Assembly: GCF_030435805.1 (NCBI RefSeq)
Contig: NC_081295.1
Coordinates: 123,789,501-123,853,500 of the forward strand
Direction of reading: 5' to 3'
DNA length: 64,000 nt
DNA from: Mustela lutreola
Taxonomy: Eukaryota > Chordata > Mammalia > Carnivora > Mustelidae
Position 1 is the stretch's first letter. Each line of letters starts with the position of its first letter. Shown in pieces: positions 1-11,855 of the stretch. Below the pieces are notes generated by a model. It was not told where the DNA came from and made no database searches. It worked only from the letters and a program-made list of their open reading frames with translations. A program made the position numbers and the translations under genes.

Positions 1-99
1 TCACTGAGGGACATGCAAATTAACACCCTAATGACAGCATGAATGTGCCTGACAACATACTATGTGTAACAGCCCGTCACAAAGGACAATGCGTTCAAT

Positions 100-400
100 G
101 GTGCCAGGTTTTTTTTTTTTAATGATTCCAGTTTTAACCAATGTCCATAAAAGGCAAATCTACAGAGACAGAAGGTAGATGAGTGGTTGCCCAGGGCTGG
201 GGAGAGGCTATGGGAGAAAAGGGGGAGTGATACAAGGTTTCTTTTAGGGCTGATGAAAATGTTCTGAATTTGTTATAGTGATGGTTGCACAACTCTGTGA
301 ATGTACTGAGAACAACTGAACTGTACCCTTAAATCAGTGAATGATATGTGAATAAGATCTCAGGAAAGCTGTAATAAAAAACCCGTAATGAGAGAGTGTG
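100..400 (+). mobile_element. Old L1 (L1M-type) 3' end
   Basis: The stretch carries the usual end of old mammalian L1s: a 'gtggttgccCAGGGCTGGGG' block, then 'ATGGTTGCACAACTCTGTGA' and a closing AATAAAAA-like tail near 375-380. It is heavily diverged and reads on the plus strand. The family is recognised from memory of the consensus; the subfamily is not assigned. Confidence 0.55.
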
Positions 401-1090
401 CTGAATCCACTGGAAGCTCTAAGCTGCACTGACTGGCTGAGAAGAGCTGTCAGGGCAGATGGAGAAGCAGGAAGCATCTGTGATCCGTCTCTTCCTGGAC
501 AGCAGGTGCACTGGGGATCTGTCTGATGTGACTGTCGTGGATACCTGGAGTCTTGAAGGCTTGCAGCTTCCAGGGGGAAGGCTTGGAGGGTAAAGTGCCA
601 TTCATTTCGGTCATTTTCAGCCGGGCTCCAGACATGAGGCTGTTATCTGCTCGCCCCCAGTCTGTTGTGGAGAGCCAGCGGAAGTCCCTACAGCAATTTG
701 AACACAGCTCGTGGAAGCTAAGGTGAGCTATTATGACGCTGTCTTCCAAACATCAGGAATGAGTGTTCTGAGGGCTGCTTGCGACTTTTGGTCAAGGGGG
801 TGCAGCGAAGATGCAGGCCAGTGTGCTTGCAAGCCCACCGCCAATAGGACAAGCCCTTACTCCTATGGCTGAAGCACTTCAAGAGTATTTAAAACACCTG
901 GGGGCTTCACTCCCCTTCATTTCCCCCTTTTTTCTATTTTCCGAGGCAAGCATATAAGCAGTAGAGCATGGAAAAGCAACCATAGATACAGGGACATTTA
1001 GAAAGCTACCCTTGCCCAGGGAAAGGTGCAGGCTCATAAATGACCTGAGGGGTTCTTAAGTTGGCACCTTAGGTGGTTTCCTGGGACAGA
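401..1090. other. Unassigned non-coding stretch
   Basis: No gene, RNA or clear repeat was recognised. Open frames here are short and lack family resemblance. Confidence 0.4.
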
Positions 1091-1400
1091 GACTCTGTAC
1101 ACAACAGAATGACCAAAAATCAAGAACAAAAAGTAGCAACCAACAAAGCTCTGCAGACTGCAGGGAAGGGGAGGAACTAACTTCGAGTATTATCAATTAT
1201 TACCAACTATTATTACCAACTATTACCAAGATTGAAATGGTCAGTTTTCAGAAAAATTCACAAGCCTACAAAGAATCAGTAAGGTATGACTATTGAAAGG
1301 AAAAATAAAAATCAGTGGTGGAACCGTCTGAGAAAGAAGAGAAGGCAAACCTGCTAGAGGAAAGACATTAAGACAATAGTCTTACAGATGTTCCAGCTGA
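1090..1400 (+). mobile_element. Probable old L1M 5' region relic
   Basis: The A-rich run of phrases such as 'caagcctacaaagaatcagtaaggtatgac' and 'gctagaggaaagacattaagacaa' resembles the 5' UTR/ORF1 region of old L1M/HAL1 elements. The match is weak and decayed. Confidence 0.35.
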
Positions 1401-1470
1401 AGTCAGGTGATTCGGATCTCCCTATCTGGTCTCTCCTGATAAACAACAAATGCAAATAATCAAAAGGTAA

Positions 1471-1509
1471 GGATAGATGATGACAGATAGATAGATGATA
1501 GATAGATAA
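1471..1509. repeat. (GATA)n-like microsatellite
   Basis: Imperfect GATA/GATGATA units ending in clean GATAGATAGATA copies. Confidence 0.8.
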
Positions 1510-1985
1510 CATAAGAGGGTACGACAAGTGCTAAACAACACAAGGTGATGACCTTGGCTCTGGGAAAGCTCTGGACTATTCTGAGAAACAGCAGAACCAT
1601 CTGGAACACAAAAAATAAGGATGGCTGTACAGAAAAGCACAGGAAGCATTTTACCTGTGTCATCCGTCTGGAGCAGCTCAGAGTAAGGAAGATGCCCTCA
1701 GAGGGATTTCACCTGCAGGGAAAAGAGAACAGGAGGACTCCAGCCATCCTGCTCACCTGTGCAATCTGCATCTGTGCAACTGAGGACCCCCACAAGTCTC
1801 CACTAATGCTGAACCCCCTGATGGGGCTGGGGGAGCAGGAGCCCCTGGAGACCTGCCGCTTCACCTCCTTCCCAGCACTGGAGCTCTCACTGTGGTGAGA
1901 CCCCCAGCGGTCCAAGTCCCTGCTGTGCTCCCCTCTCCAAGATTAGGATCCCACAGAAACTCACCATCTACAAGGGCTGGAGATG
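1510..1985. other. Unassigned non-coding stretch
   Basis: Nothing recognised. A 117-codon open frame on the plus strand (1545-1898) has no recognisable domain and I do not call it. Confidence 0.4.
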
Positions 1986-1989
1986 CAGC

Positions 1990-2415
1990 TGCATTGGGCT
2001 CCACCCCTTGTTCCACATTTGGAGGTTTGAGCAAATGATACTAGGGCCATGCAACTGCTGTTCTACACCCCTCTCCCTGAGTCCTGATGGGGGCTTTGAC
2101 CCAACATCGTACAGGAAGTCCTGATGCTCCATGCACATCTCATGTGTACTCAACTGGGGCTTTGGCCCGTCATCCTGGGGCCATGTTGCTGCTGTTCTGT
2201 GTCCTGCTCACTGAGTCACAGCTTCAACCCATCATCAACAGGGCCAGATTGCTAATGCCCTGTGCCCCACCTAAGGCACCTAAGTTGGGGCTTTGCTCAA
2301 CTGTCACTGAGGCATGTTGCTTCTGTGCCATGCCCCTGGGTCCCAGCCATTGCTGTCCCCTGTCATCTCTGGGCCCCTGCCACAGCTGGAGTCACTACTG
2401 TAAGCCACAGAGAAT
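1990..2415 (+). repeat. Degenerate ~66-bp tandem repeat, 5-6 units
   Basis: The phrase 'GGGGCTTTGrCCC..CATC', followed by 'GGGCCATGTTGCTGCTGTTC' and 'CTCACTGAGTC', recurs at about 2021, 2090, 2156, 2220, 2287 and, weakly, 2350. Spacing is 65-69 bp. Units are about 60-75 percent alike by eye. It lies upstream of an L1 ORF1 relic, so it may be an old L1 5' UTR monomer array, but that link is inference. Confidence 0.6.
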
Positions 2416-2419
2416 CCGG

Positions 2420-2890
2420 CTCTATGAGTGATGTGCACAGGCCCAGACCTCAAGCATTGGTGCCGTTGCCACAGAAATTTCTCCCGTGTCCAGGCCCTAA
2501 GTGCTCAGTTATGTCTGTGCACCTCTAAGACTGGGATCCCAGCTCCACTGCCAATGTGAGGCCCAGCACACCAGACCTGATACTAAAAGGAATCCCCTTG
2601 ACTACAAATTCTCCCCACAAGCAAGAAGAGGACCCTAGCAGCCTTTGCTACTGAGGATTCCCAGCAGCCCCAGCCTCCACTGCCATCATAGACAGGTGAA
2701 AACTTGGCAACAAAGGAGCCCTCAGGGTCTTTGCAGATCTTGACCTCAGCTGATGGAGGTGCACAGAGACAAAACCATTGCTCCTTTCCCAGAACTGGAA
2801 ATACTGCAGCCCCCTAGACAGGGTTCTTGCACCACCTTCACATGAAAGTCTTTCCTCACATTCCTTTCAGAGGGCAGTCTGAAAAGCCTG
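2420..2890. other. Unassigned, between tandem repeat and L1 relic
   Basis: No gene is visible. It may be part of the same old L1 5' UTR as its neighbours on both sides; there is no direct proof. Confidence 0.3.
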
Positions 2891-2899
2891 GGGGAGGTG

Positions 2900-3340
2900 A
2901 CTAACCGTGCAATGCATAGACATCAACACGAAGCCAGGAAACACTGATCACCAAGCAGGTATGACGCTCCCAAAGGAACACAATCATTTTCTGGCACTGA
3001 CCACAAGGAAATGGAGATCTGTGTTTCCTGAAAAGGAATTCAAAATGATTATTCTAATGAGGCTCAGCAAGATTGAAGAGATTAACCCGTGGAGGTTAAC
3101 ACATGGAGGCACCAGAGGGGGGTTGATATATTTGAAATGTTCAGAGAAAAACCTGCTAACCAAGAATATTTACCCAGCAAAGCTGTCTTTAAGAAATGAA
3201 AGAGAGGTAAAGATTCTCCCAACAAAATCTGAGGGAGTTGATTTCCACTAGACCTGCCTTATAAAAAAATCCTAAATGGAGTTCTTCAAATGGGAATGGA
3301 AACACACTAATTAATGATGTGAAAACTTATGTGCCGCTTC
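2900..3340 (+). mobile_element. Old L1/HAL1 ORF1 3' end relic
   Basis: With frame changes, the plus strand reads like the C-terminus of L1 ORF1p: 'NQEYLPSKAVFKK' corresponds to the usual NQPRILYPAKLSxK, followed by 'LDLPYKKILNGVLQ', the counterpart of TRPALQEMLKGVL. It is badly decayed and non-coding. A 114-codon open frame (2907-3251) is only its shadow. Confidence 0.6.
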
Positions 3341-3543
3341 CTAATGGTGCATGGGAGAATGAGGCACAAACAAGTCAGTTGTAAGAGAGTGGGAGCAGGG
3401 GATGACAGCTGAAAGGACTCGCCCTGAACAACTTCACTGTCCTGTATTTAGATACAAGATAACAGCCACCAAAGGAGAAGAAGAAAGTCATACATTAGTC
3501 AAGTTATTGTAGGTAAACAAGAAGGAATGTGAGCCAAACATTG

Positions 3544-5143
3544 ATCATAAGTCTTTTTTTAAATTTAAATTTAAACTTTATTTTATTTTTTCAGGGTTCC
3601 AAGATTCATTGTTTATGCATCACACCCAGTGCTCCATGCAATACATGCCCTTCTCAATACCATCGCCAGGCTAAGCCAACACTCCACGTCCCTCCCTTCC
3701 CAAACCCTCATTTTGTTTCTCATAGGCCACAGTTCCTCATGGTTCCTCTCCCGCTCCAATTTCCCCCAACTCACTTCTCTCCATCTCCCATGCCCTCTGT
3801 TATTCCTTATGCTGCACAAGTAAGTGAAACCATATGATAACTGATTTTCTCTGATTGACTTATTTCACTCAACAAAATCTCCTCTAGTCCTATCCATGTT
3901 GATACAAAAGTTGGATATTCATCCTTTCTGATAGAGCCATAATACTCTACAGTATATGTAGACCATATCTTCTTTATTCTTCATCTGTTGAAGGGCATCT
4001 TGGCTCTTTCCACAGTTTGGCAACTGTGGCCATTGCTGTTATGAAGATTGGTGTATGGATGGCCCTTCTTTTCACTACATCTGTATCTTTGGGGTAAATA
4101 CCCAGTAGTGCAATTGCAGGATCATAGGGTGGCTCTATTGTTAATTTCCTAAGGAATCTTCAGGCTGTTTTTCAAAGTGGCTGCACCAACTTGCATTCCC
4201 ACCAAGACTGTAAGAGGGTTCCCCTTTCTCCACATCCTCTCCAACACTTCTTGTTTCCTGTCTTGTTGATTTCAGTCATTCTAACTGGTGTAAGGTGGTA
4301 TCTCACTGTGGTTTTGTTTTGAATCTCCCTGATGGATAGTGATAATGAACATTTTTTCACGTGTCTGTTAGCCATTTGTATGTCTTCCTTGGAGAAGTAT
4401 CTGTACATGTCTTCTGCCCATTTTTGGATGTGATTATCTGTTTTTTAGGTGTTGAGTTTGAAGAGTTCTTTATAGATCTTGGATATCAGCCCTTTGTCTG
4501 CAGTGTCACTTGAGAGTATCCTCTCCCACTCCCTGGGTTGCCTCTTTGTTTTGTTGACTGTTTTCCTTGCTGTGCAGAAGCCTTTGATCTTGATGAAGTC
4601 CTCAAAGTTCATTTTCACTTTTGTTTCCTTTTCCTTTGGAGACATGTCTTGAAAGTAGTTGCTGTGGCCAATGTTGAAGAGCTTACTGCCTATGTTCTCC
4701 TTTGGAATTTTGGTAGATTCCTGCCTCGTGTTGAGGTCTTTTATCCATTTCGAGTTTATCTTTGTGTAAGAGAATGGTGTAAGAGAATGGTTGCGTTTCA
4801 TTCTTCTATACATAGCTGTCCAATTTTCCCAGCACCATTTATTGAAGAGACTTTTTTTCCACTGGATATTTTTTCCTGCTTTGTTGAAGTTTAGTTGACC
4901 ACAGAGTTGCAGGTCCATATGTGGGCTCTGTACTCTGTTCCACTGGTCTATGTGTCTGTTTTTGTGCCAGTATCATGCAGTCTTTGTGGATCACAGCTTT
5001 GTAGTAAAGCTTGAAATCAGACAAGATGATGCCCCCAGTTCTTTTTCTTTTTCAAACTTTTCTTGTCAATTTGGGTTCTCTTCTGGGTCCATACAAATTT
5101 TAGGATTGTGTGTTCCACCTCTTTGAAGAATGCTGGTGGAATT
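3544..5143 (-). mobile_element. 5'-truncated L1, 3' UTR and ORF2 C-terminus
   Basis: A T-rich start (3544-3590) followed by carnivore L1 3' UTR marks the 3' end of a minus-strand L1. Reverse-strand frames give the ORF2p C-terminal region, for example [16 protein letters not shown] (4445-4918) and [11 protein letters not shown] (4172-4408). The copy stops where the poly-T tail of the next L1 begins. No clear target duplication was found. Confidence 0.9.
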
Positions 5144-5429
5144 TTTTTTAATTTTAAATTTTATAAACATATAATATATTTTTATCCCCAAGGGTACAGG
5201 TCTGTGACTCGCCAGGTTTACACACTTCACAGCACTCATCATAGCACATACCTTCCCCAATGTCCATTACCCCACCCCGCTTCTCCATCCCCCCTCCCCC
5301 CAACAACCCTCAGTTTATTTTGTGAGATTAAGAGTCACTTATGGTTTGTCTCCCTCCCAATCCCATCTTGTTTCATTGATTCTTCTTCTACCCCCTTAAC
5401 CCCCCCATGTTGCATCTCTACTTCCTCAT

Positions 5430-8400
5430 ATCAGGGAGATGACCTGATAATTGTCTTTCTCCACTTGACTTATTTCGCTAAGCATGATACCCTCTACTTC
5501 CATCCATGTCGTGGCAAATGGCAAGATTTCATTTCTTTTGATGGCTGCATAGTATTCCATTGTGTATATATACCACATCTTCTTTATCCATTCATCTGTT
5601 GACGGACATCAGGTTCTTTTATAGTTTGGATATTGTGGACATTGCTGCTATAAACATTTGGGTGCATGTGCCCTTTCGGATCACTACGTTTGTATCTTTA
5701 GGGTAAATACCCAATAGTGCAATTGCTGGGTCATAGGGTAGTTCTATTTTCAACATTTTGAGGAACCTCCATGTTGTTTTCCAGAGGGGTTGCACCAGTT
5801 TGCATTCCCACCAACAGTGTAGGAGGGTTCCCCTTTCTCCACATCCTCGCCAGCATCTGTCATTTCCTGACTTGTTAATTTTAGCCATTCTGACTGGTGT
5901 GAGGTGATATCTCATTGTGGTTTTGATTTGTATTTCCCTGATGCCGAGTGATATGGAGCACTTTTTCATGTGTCTGTTGGCCATCTGGATGTCTTCTTTG
6001 CAGAAATGTCTGTTCATGTCCTCTGCCCATTTCTTGATTGGATTATTTGTTCTTTGGGTGTTGAGTTTGCTAAGTTCTTTATAGATTTTGGACACTAGCC
6101 ATTTATCTAATATGTCATTTGCAAATATCTCTTCCCATTCTGTCAGTTGTCTTTTGGTTTTGTTAACTGTTTCCTTTGCTGTGCAAAAGCTTTTGATCTT
6201 GATGAAATCCCAATAGTTCATTTTTGCCCTTGTTTCTGTTGCCTTGGCGATGTTCCTAGGAAAATGTTGCTGCGGCTGAGGTTGAAGGGGTTGCTGCCTG
6301 TGTTCTCCTCAAGGATTTTGATGGATTCCTTTCTCACATTGAGGTCCTTCATCCATTTTGAGTCTATTTTTGTGTGCGGTGTAAGGAAATGGTCCAATTT
6401 CATTTTTCTGCATGTGGCTGTCCAATTTTCCCAACACCATTTATTAAAGAGGCTGTCTTTTTTCCATTGGACATTCTTTCCTGTTTTGTCAAAGATTAGT
6501 TGACCATAGAGTTGAGGATCTATTTCTGGGCTCTCTATTCTGTTCCATTGATCTATGTGTCTGTTTTTGTGCCAGTACCATGCTGTCATGATGATGACAG
6601 CTTTGTAATAGAGCTTGAAGTCTGGAATTGTGATGCCACCAACGTTGGCTTTCTTTTTCAATATCCCTTTGGCTATTCGAGGTCTTTTCTGGTTCCATAT
6701 AAATTTTAGGATTATTTGTTCCATTTCTTTGAAAAAGATGGATGGTACTTTGGTAGGAATTGCATTAAATGTGTAGATTGCTTTAGGTAGCATAGACATT
6801 TTCACAATATTTATTCTTCCAATCCAGGAGCATGGAACATTTTTCCATTTCTTTGTGTCTTCCTCAATTTCTTTCATCAGTACATTATAGTTTTCTCAGT
6901 ATAGATTCTTTGCCTCTTTGGCTGGTTTTATTCCTAGGTATCTTATGGTTTTGGGTGCAATTGTAAATGGGATTGACTCCTTAATTTCTCTTTCTTCTGT
7001 CTTGTTGTTGGTGTGGAGAAATGCAACTGATTTCTGTGCATTGGTTTTATATATGACACTTTACTGAATTCCTGTACAAGTTCTAGCAGTTTTGGAGTGG
7101 AGTCTTTTGGGTTTTCCACATACAGTATCATATCATCTGCAAAGAGTGATAGTTTGACTTCTTCTTTGTCAATTTGGATGCCTTTAATTTCCTTTTGTTG
7201 TCTGATTGCTGAGGTTAGGATTTCTAGTATTATGTTGAATAGTAGTGATGCTAATGGACATCCCTGCCTTGTTCCTGACCTTAGCAGAAAAGCTTTCAGT
7301 TTTTCTCCATTGAGAATGATATTTGCGGTGGGTTTTTCATAGATGGCTTTGATAATATTGAGGTATGTGCCCTCTATCCCTACACTTTGAAGAGTTTTGA
7401 TCAGGAAGGGATGCTGTACTTTGTCAAATGCTTTTTTGGCATCTATCGAGAGTATCATATGGTTCTTGTTCTTTCTTTTATTGATGTGTTGTATCACATT
7501 GACTGATTTGCGGATGTTGAACCAACCTTGCAGCCCTGGAATAAATCCCACTTGGTCATGGTGAATAATCCTTTTAATGTACTGTTGAATCCTATTGGCT
7601 AGTATTTTGTTGAGTATTTTCGCATCTGTGTTCATCAAGGATATTGGTCTATAGCTCTCTTTTTTGTTGGGATCCTTGTCTGGTTTTGGGATCAAGGTGA
7701 TGCTGGCCTCATAAAATGAGTTTGGAAGTTTTCCTTCCATTTCTATTTTTTGGAACAGTTTCAGGAGAATAAGAATTAGTTCTTCTTTTAAATGTTTGGT
7801 AGAATTCCCCCGGGAAGCCGTCTGGCCCTGGGCTTTTGTTTGTTTGGAGATTTTTAATGACTGTTTCAATGTCCTTACTGGTTATGGGTCTGTTCAGGCT
7901 TTCTATTTCTTCCTGGTTCAGTTTTGGTAGTTTATATGTTTCTAGGAATGCATCCATTTCTTCCAGATTGTCAAATTTATTGGCGTAGAGTTGCTCATAG
8001 TATGTTCTTATAATAGTTTGTATTTCTTTGGTGTTAGTTGTGATCTCTCCTCTTTCATTCATGATTTTATTTATTTGGGTCCTTTCTCTCTTCTTTTTGA
8101 TAAGTCGGGCCAGGGGTTTATCAATTTTATTAACTCTTTCAAAGAACCAGCTCCTAGTTTCGTTGATTTGTTCTATTGTCTTTTTGGTTTCTATTTCATT
8201 GATTTCTGCTCTGATCTTTATGATTTCTCTTCTCCTGCTGGGCTTAGGGTTTCTTTCTTGTTCTTTCTCCAGCTCCTTTAGGTGTAGGGTTAGGTTGTGT
8301 ACCTGAGACTTTTCTTGTTTCTTGAGAAAGGCTTGTACCGCTATATATTTTCCTCTCAGGACTGCCTTTGTTGTGTCCCACAGATTTTGGACGGTTGTAT

Positions 8401-9245
8401 TTTCATTATCATTTGTTTCCATGATTTTTTTTTCAATTCTTCTTTAATTTCTCGGTTGATCCATTCATTCTTTAGAAGGATGCTGTTTAGTCTCCATGTA
8501 TTTGGGTTCTTTCCAAACTTTCTCTTGTGTTTGAGTTCTAGCTTTAGAGCATTGTGTTCTGAAAATATGCAGGGAATGATCCCAATCTTTTGATACCGGT
8601 TGAGTCCTGATTTAGGACCGAGGATGTGATCTATTCTGGAGAATGTTCCATGTGCACTAGAGAATAATGTGTATTCTGTTGCTTTGGGATGAAATGTTCT
8701 GAATATATCTATGATGTCCATCTGGTCCAGTGTGTCGTTTAAGGCCTTTATTTCCTTGCTGATCTTTTGCTTGGATGATCTGTCCATTTCAGTGAGGGGA
8801 GTGTTAAAGTCCCCACTATTATTGTATTATTGTTGATGTGTTTCTTTGATTTTGTTATTAATTGGTTTATATAGTTGGCTGCTCCCACGTTGGGGGCATA
8901 GATATTTAAAATTGTTAAATCTTCTTGTTGGACAGATCCTTTGAGTATGATATAGTGTCCTTCCTCATCTCTTATTATAGTCTTTGGCTTAAAATCTAAT
9001 TGATCTGATATAAGGATTGCCACTCCTGCTTTCTTCTGATGTCCATTAGCATGGTAAATTCTTTTCCACCCCCTCACTTTAAATCTGGAGATGTCTTCGG
9101 GCTTAAAATGAGTTTCTTGGAGGTAACACGTAGATGGTTTTTTTTTTTTTTTTTTTATCCATTCTGATACCCTGTGTCTTTTGACAGGGGCATTTAGCCC
9201 ATTAACATTCAGGATAACTATTGAGAGATATGAATTTAGTGCCAT
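5430..9245 (-). pseudogene. L1 ORF2p (endonuclease-reverse transcriptase), broken
   Basis: ORF2 of the near-full-length L1, which nicks target DNA and reverse-transcribes L1 RNA. It starts near 9245 with MALNSYLSIVILNVNGLNAP. The endonuclease domain shows QETHF and IYAPN; the reverse transcriptase shows [29 protein letters not shown] and the catalytic LFADDMILY (about 7140). The C-terminus carries the Cys-rich [18 protein letters not shown] (about 5820). Six overlapping open stretches (9305-8748, 8787-8356, 8422-7709, 7869-6943, 6877-6218, 6221-5619) imply frame changes or stops near 8770, 8400, 7830, 6910, 6220 and 5620. It could not make a full enzyme. Confidence 0.9.
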
Positions 9246-9324
9246 TGTATTGCCTGTAAGGTGACTGTTACTGTATATGGTCTCTGTTCCTTTCTGATCT
9301 ACCACTTGTAGGCTCTCTCTTTGC

Positions 9325-10240
9325 TTAGAGGACCCCTTTCAATATTTCCTGTAGATTTGGTTTGGTGTTTGCAAATTCTTTCAGTTTTTGTTTGTCCTGG
9401 AAGCTTTTAATCTCTCCTTCTATTTTCAATGATAGCCTAGCTGGATATAGTATTCTTGGCTGCATGCTTTTCTCGTTTAGTGCTCTGAAAATATCATGCC
9501 AGCTCTTTCTGGCCTGCCAGGTCTCTGTGGATAAGTCACCTGCCAATCTAATATTTTTACCATTGTATGTTACAGACTTCTTTTCCCGGGCAGCTTTCAG
9601 GATTTTCTCTTTGTCACTGAGACTTGTAAATTTTACTATTAGGTGACGGGGTGTGGACCTATTCTTATTGATTTTGAGGGGCATTCTCTGAACCTCCTGA
9701 ATTTTGATGCTCGTTCCCTTTGCCATATTGGGGAAATTCTCCCCAATAATTCTCTCCAGTATACTTTCTGCTCCCCTCTCTCTTTCTTCTTCTTCTTGAA
9801 TCCCAATTATTCTAATGTTGTTTCGTCTTATGGTGTCACTTATCTCTCGAATTCTCCCCTCGTGGTCCAGTAGCTGTTTGTCCCTCCTTTGCTCAGCTTC
9901 TTTATTCTCTATCATTTGGTCTTCTATATCACTAATTCTTTCTTCTGCCTCATTTATCCTAGCAGTGAGAGCCTCCATTTTTTATTGCACCTCATTAATA
10001 GCTTTTTTGATTTCAACTTGGTTAGATTTTAGTTCTTTAATTTCTCCAGAAAGGGCTTTTATATCTCTTGAGATGGTTTCTCTAATATCTTCCATGCCTT
10101 TTTCGAGCCCGGCTAGAACCTTGAGAATTGTCATTCTGAACTCTAGATCTGACATATTACCAATGTCTGTATTGATTAGTTCCCTAGCCTTCGATACTGC
10201 CTCTTGTTCTTTTTTGTGTGTTGATTTTTTCCACCTTGTC
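9325..10240 (-). pseudogene. L1 ORF1p (RNA-binding protein), broken
   Basis: This is ORF1 of the near-full-length L1, encoding the nucleic-acid chaperone that coats L1 RNA. Visible parts in order: a basic start followed by KKEQEAV (about 10230), a coiled-coil stretch (GEIKELKSNQVEIKK, then ISDIEDQMIENKEAEQRRDK), an RRM-like middle (NNIRIIGIQEEEE, PRHLIVKFTSLSDKEKIL) and the conserved C-terminal domain ending in LQEILKGVL. A TAA stop at about 9979-9981 splits it. The expected initiator reads TTG (KLTRWKKS where carnivore copies usually have MTRRK). The total of about 300 residues fits the family. Not functional as it stands. Confidence 0.85.
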
Positions 10241-10444
10241 AATTTGTCCGGATAAGAGTATATGAAGGAGCAAGTAAAATAATTAAAGGGTGGCAACAAC
10301 TCCAGGAAAATATGCTTTAACCAAATCAGAAGAGATCCCAAATCGTGAGGGGGGAGAAAGGAGATAAAAAGAGGTTCAAAAAGGAAGAAAAAAAAAAGAA
10401 AAAAGAAAAAAATGAAAAGAAAAGAATTTAAAAAAGAAAACAAA

Positions 10445-11505
10445 TAAGAAAAATATAAAAAAGAAAAAATATATATATATTAGATAAACTAGTGAAAAAA
10501 CGTTTAAAAAGAAAAAGGTAAAAGGTAAAAAAAAATTTAACCAGAAGGCGAGAAAAAAAAACAAAAAATGAAAAAGAAAAAAATTAAATTAACTGCAAGA
10601 CTAAAAAAAATCACAGGGAAAAAGCCATGAGTTCCGTCCTTTGCTTTTTCCTCCTCTGGAATTCTGCTGCTCTCCTTGGTATTGAAACCACACTCCTTGG
10701 TAGGTGAACTTGGGTTCGGCTGGATTTCTTGTTGATCTTCTGGGGGAGGGGCCTGTTGTAGTGATTCTCAAGGGTCTTTGCCCCAGGAGGAATTGCACCG
10801 CCGTTATCTGGGGCCGAGGTGAGTAATCTGCTTGGGTTTCCTTTCAGGAGCTTTTGTTCCCTGAGCGCTTTCCGTAGAGTTTTGGAGGACGGGAATACAA
10901 ATGGCAGCCTCCTGATCTCTGGCCAGGAGGAGCCAAGAGTCCAGGGCCCCACTCCTCAGTGCGCCCACAGAGAACAGTGCCCAGTTACTCCCGTCTTTCT
11001 GACCTCCGGCCGCGCTCCGAGCTCACCGAGCCTGCGACCGGTTCAAGGTAACACCGAGCTGCGAGCTTACTGTCAGCTCTCTCTGTAGCCAGCTTTCCCG
11101 TTGCAATACCCGCAAGCTCTGCGACACTCAGACACCCCTGATCCTTCTGTGACCCTGCGGGACCTGAGGCCACGCTGACCACGTGTGGGCTTCGCCTCGG
11201 TTTAGCCTCTGGAGCGATGTCCCTCAGCGGAACAGACTTTTAAAAGTCCCGATTTTGGCTTGCCGGGAGCTGCCCCCTCCCCCCCCCCCGGGGTCTATCT
11301 TCCCGTCGCTTTAAATTCACTTCTCCGCCGGTCCTACCTTTCAGAAAGTGGTTGCTTTTCTGTTTCCAGAATTGTTGTTCTTCTTCTCTTCGATCTGCCG
11401 ATGGATTTTCAGGTGTTTGCAATCTTTAGATAAGCTATCTATCTGATCTCCGGCTAGCTGAAGTAGTCTCAGCCTGCTACTTCTCCGCCATCTTGACTCC
11501 TCCCC
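10445..11505 (-). promoter_or_regulatory. L1 5' UTR with YY1-type start site
   Basis: This GC- and CpG-rich stretch ends at a CCGCCATCTT block (11485-11494), which on the L1 strand reads AAGATGGCGG, the YY1-type site found at the start of mammalian L1 promoters. A C-run lies at 11280-11290. An A-rich linker (about 10376-10610) joins it to ORF1. Promoter activity is inferred from the family. Confidence 0.7.
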
Positions 11506-11506
11506 A

Positions 11507-11855
11507 CCATGAATCCCAATTTTTGTATCACCATGGCTAGGTCTGGAGGAGTTTATGCTGAGTGAAATAGGTGAAGCAGAGAGAGTCAATTATATGGTTT
11601 CACTTGTGGAGCATTAGGAATAACACGGAGGACATTGAGAGAAGGAGAGGAGAAAGGAGTTGGGGGAAATCAGAGGGGAAGATGAACCATGAAAGCTGGT
11701 GGGCGCTGAGAAACAAACTGAGGGTTTTGGAGGGGAGAAGTGGGGGGGTTGGAAAAGCCTGGTGGTAGGTACATATTGCAGGGAACACTGGGTGGTGATT
11801 CCTATAAAATGAATCTTGGAACACTTAAAAAATAAAATTAAATTTTAAAAAAAGT
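11507..11855 (+). mobile_element. L1 3' end, 5'-truncated
   Basis: The plus strand starts within the ORF2 end ('gaatcccaatttttgtatcaccatgg', the [10 protein letters not shown] region) and runs through the 3' UTR to the tail 'aaaataaaattaaattttaaaaaaa'. It matches the 3' UTR form at 22440-22690. Confidence 0.85.

Larger units (their letters stand above)
5144..11505 (-). mobile_element. Near-full-length L1 with promoter, ORF1, ORF2
   Basis: At about 6.36 kb this is the most complete L1 in the window. In element order it has a CpG-rich 5' UTR ending in an AAGATGGCGG-type start (11505 down to about 10445), an A-rich linker, ORF1 (about 10240-9325), ORF2 (9245 to about 5430), a 3' UTR and a poly-A tail (5144-5160 as poly-T). 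It separates a minus-strand L1 on its left from plus-strand L1 pieces on its right. I could not find matching target duplications, so it may have inserted with a deletion. By its intact domains it is fairly young, but the reading frames are broken. Confidence 0.92.
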
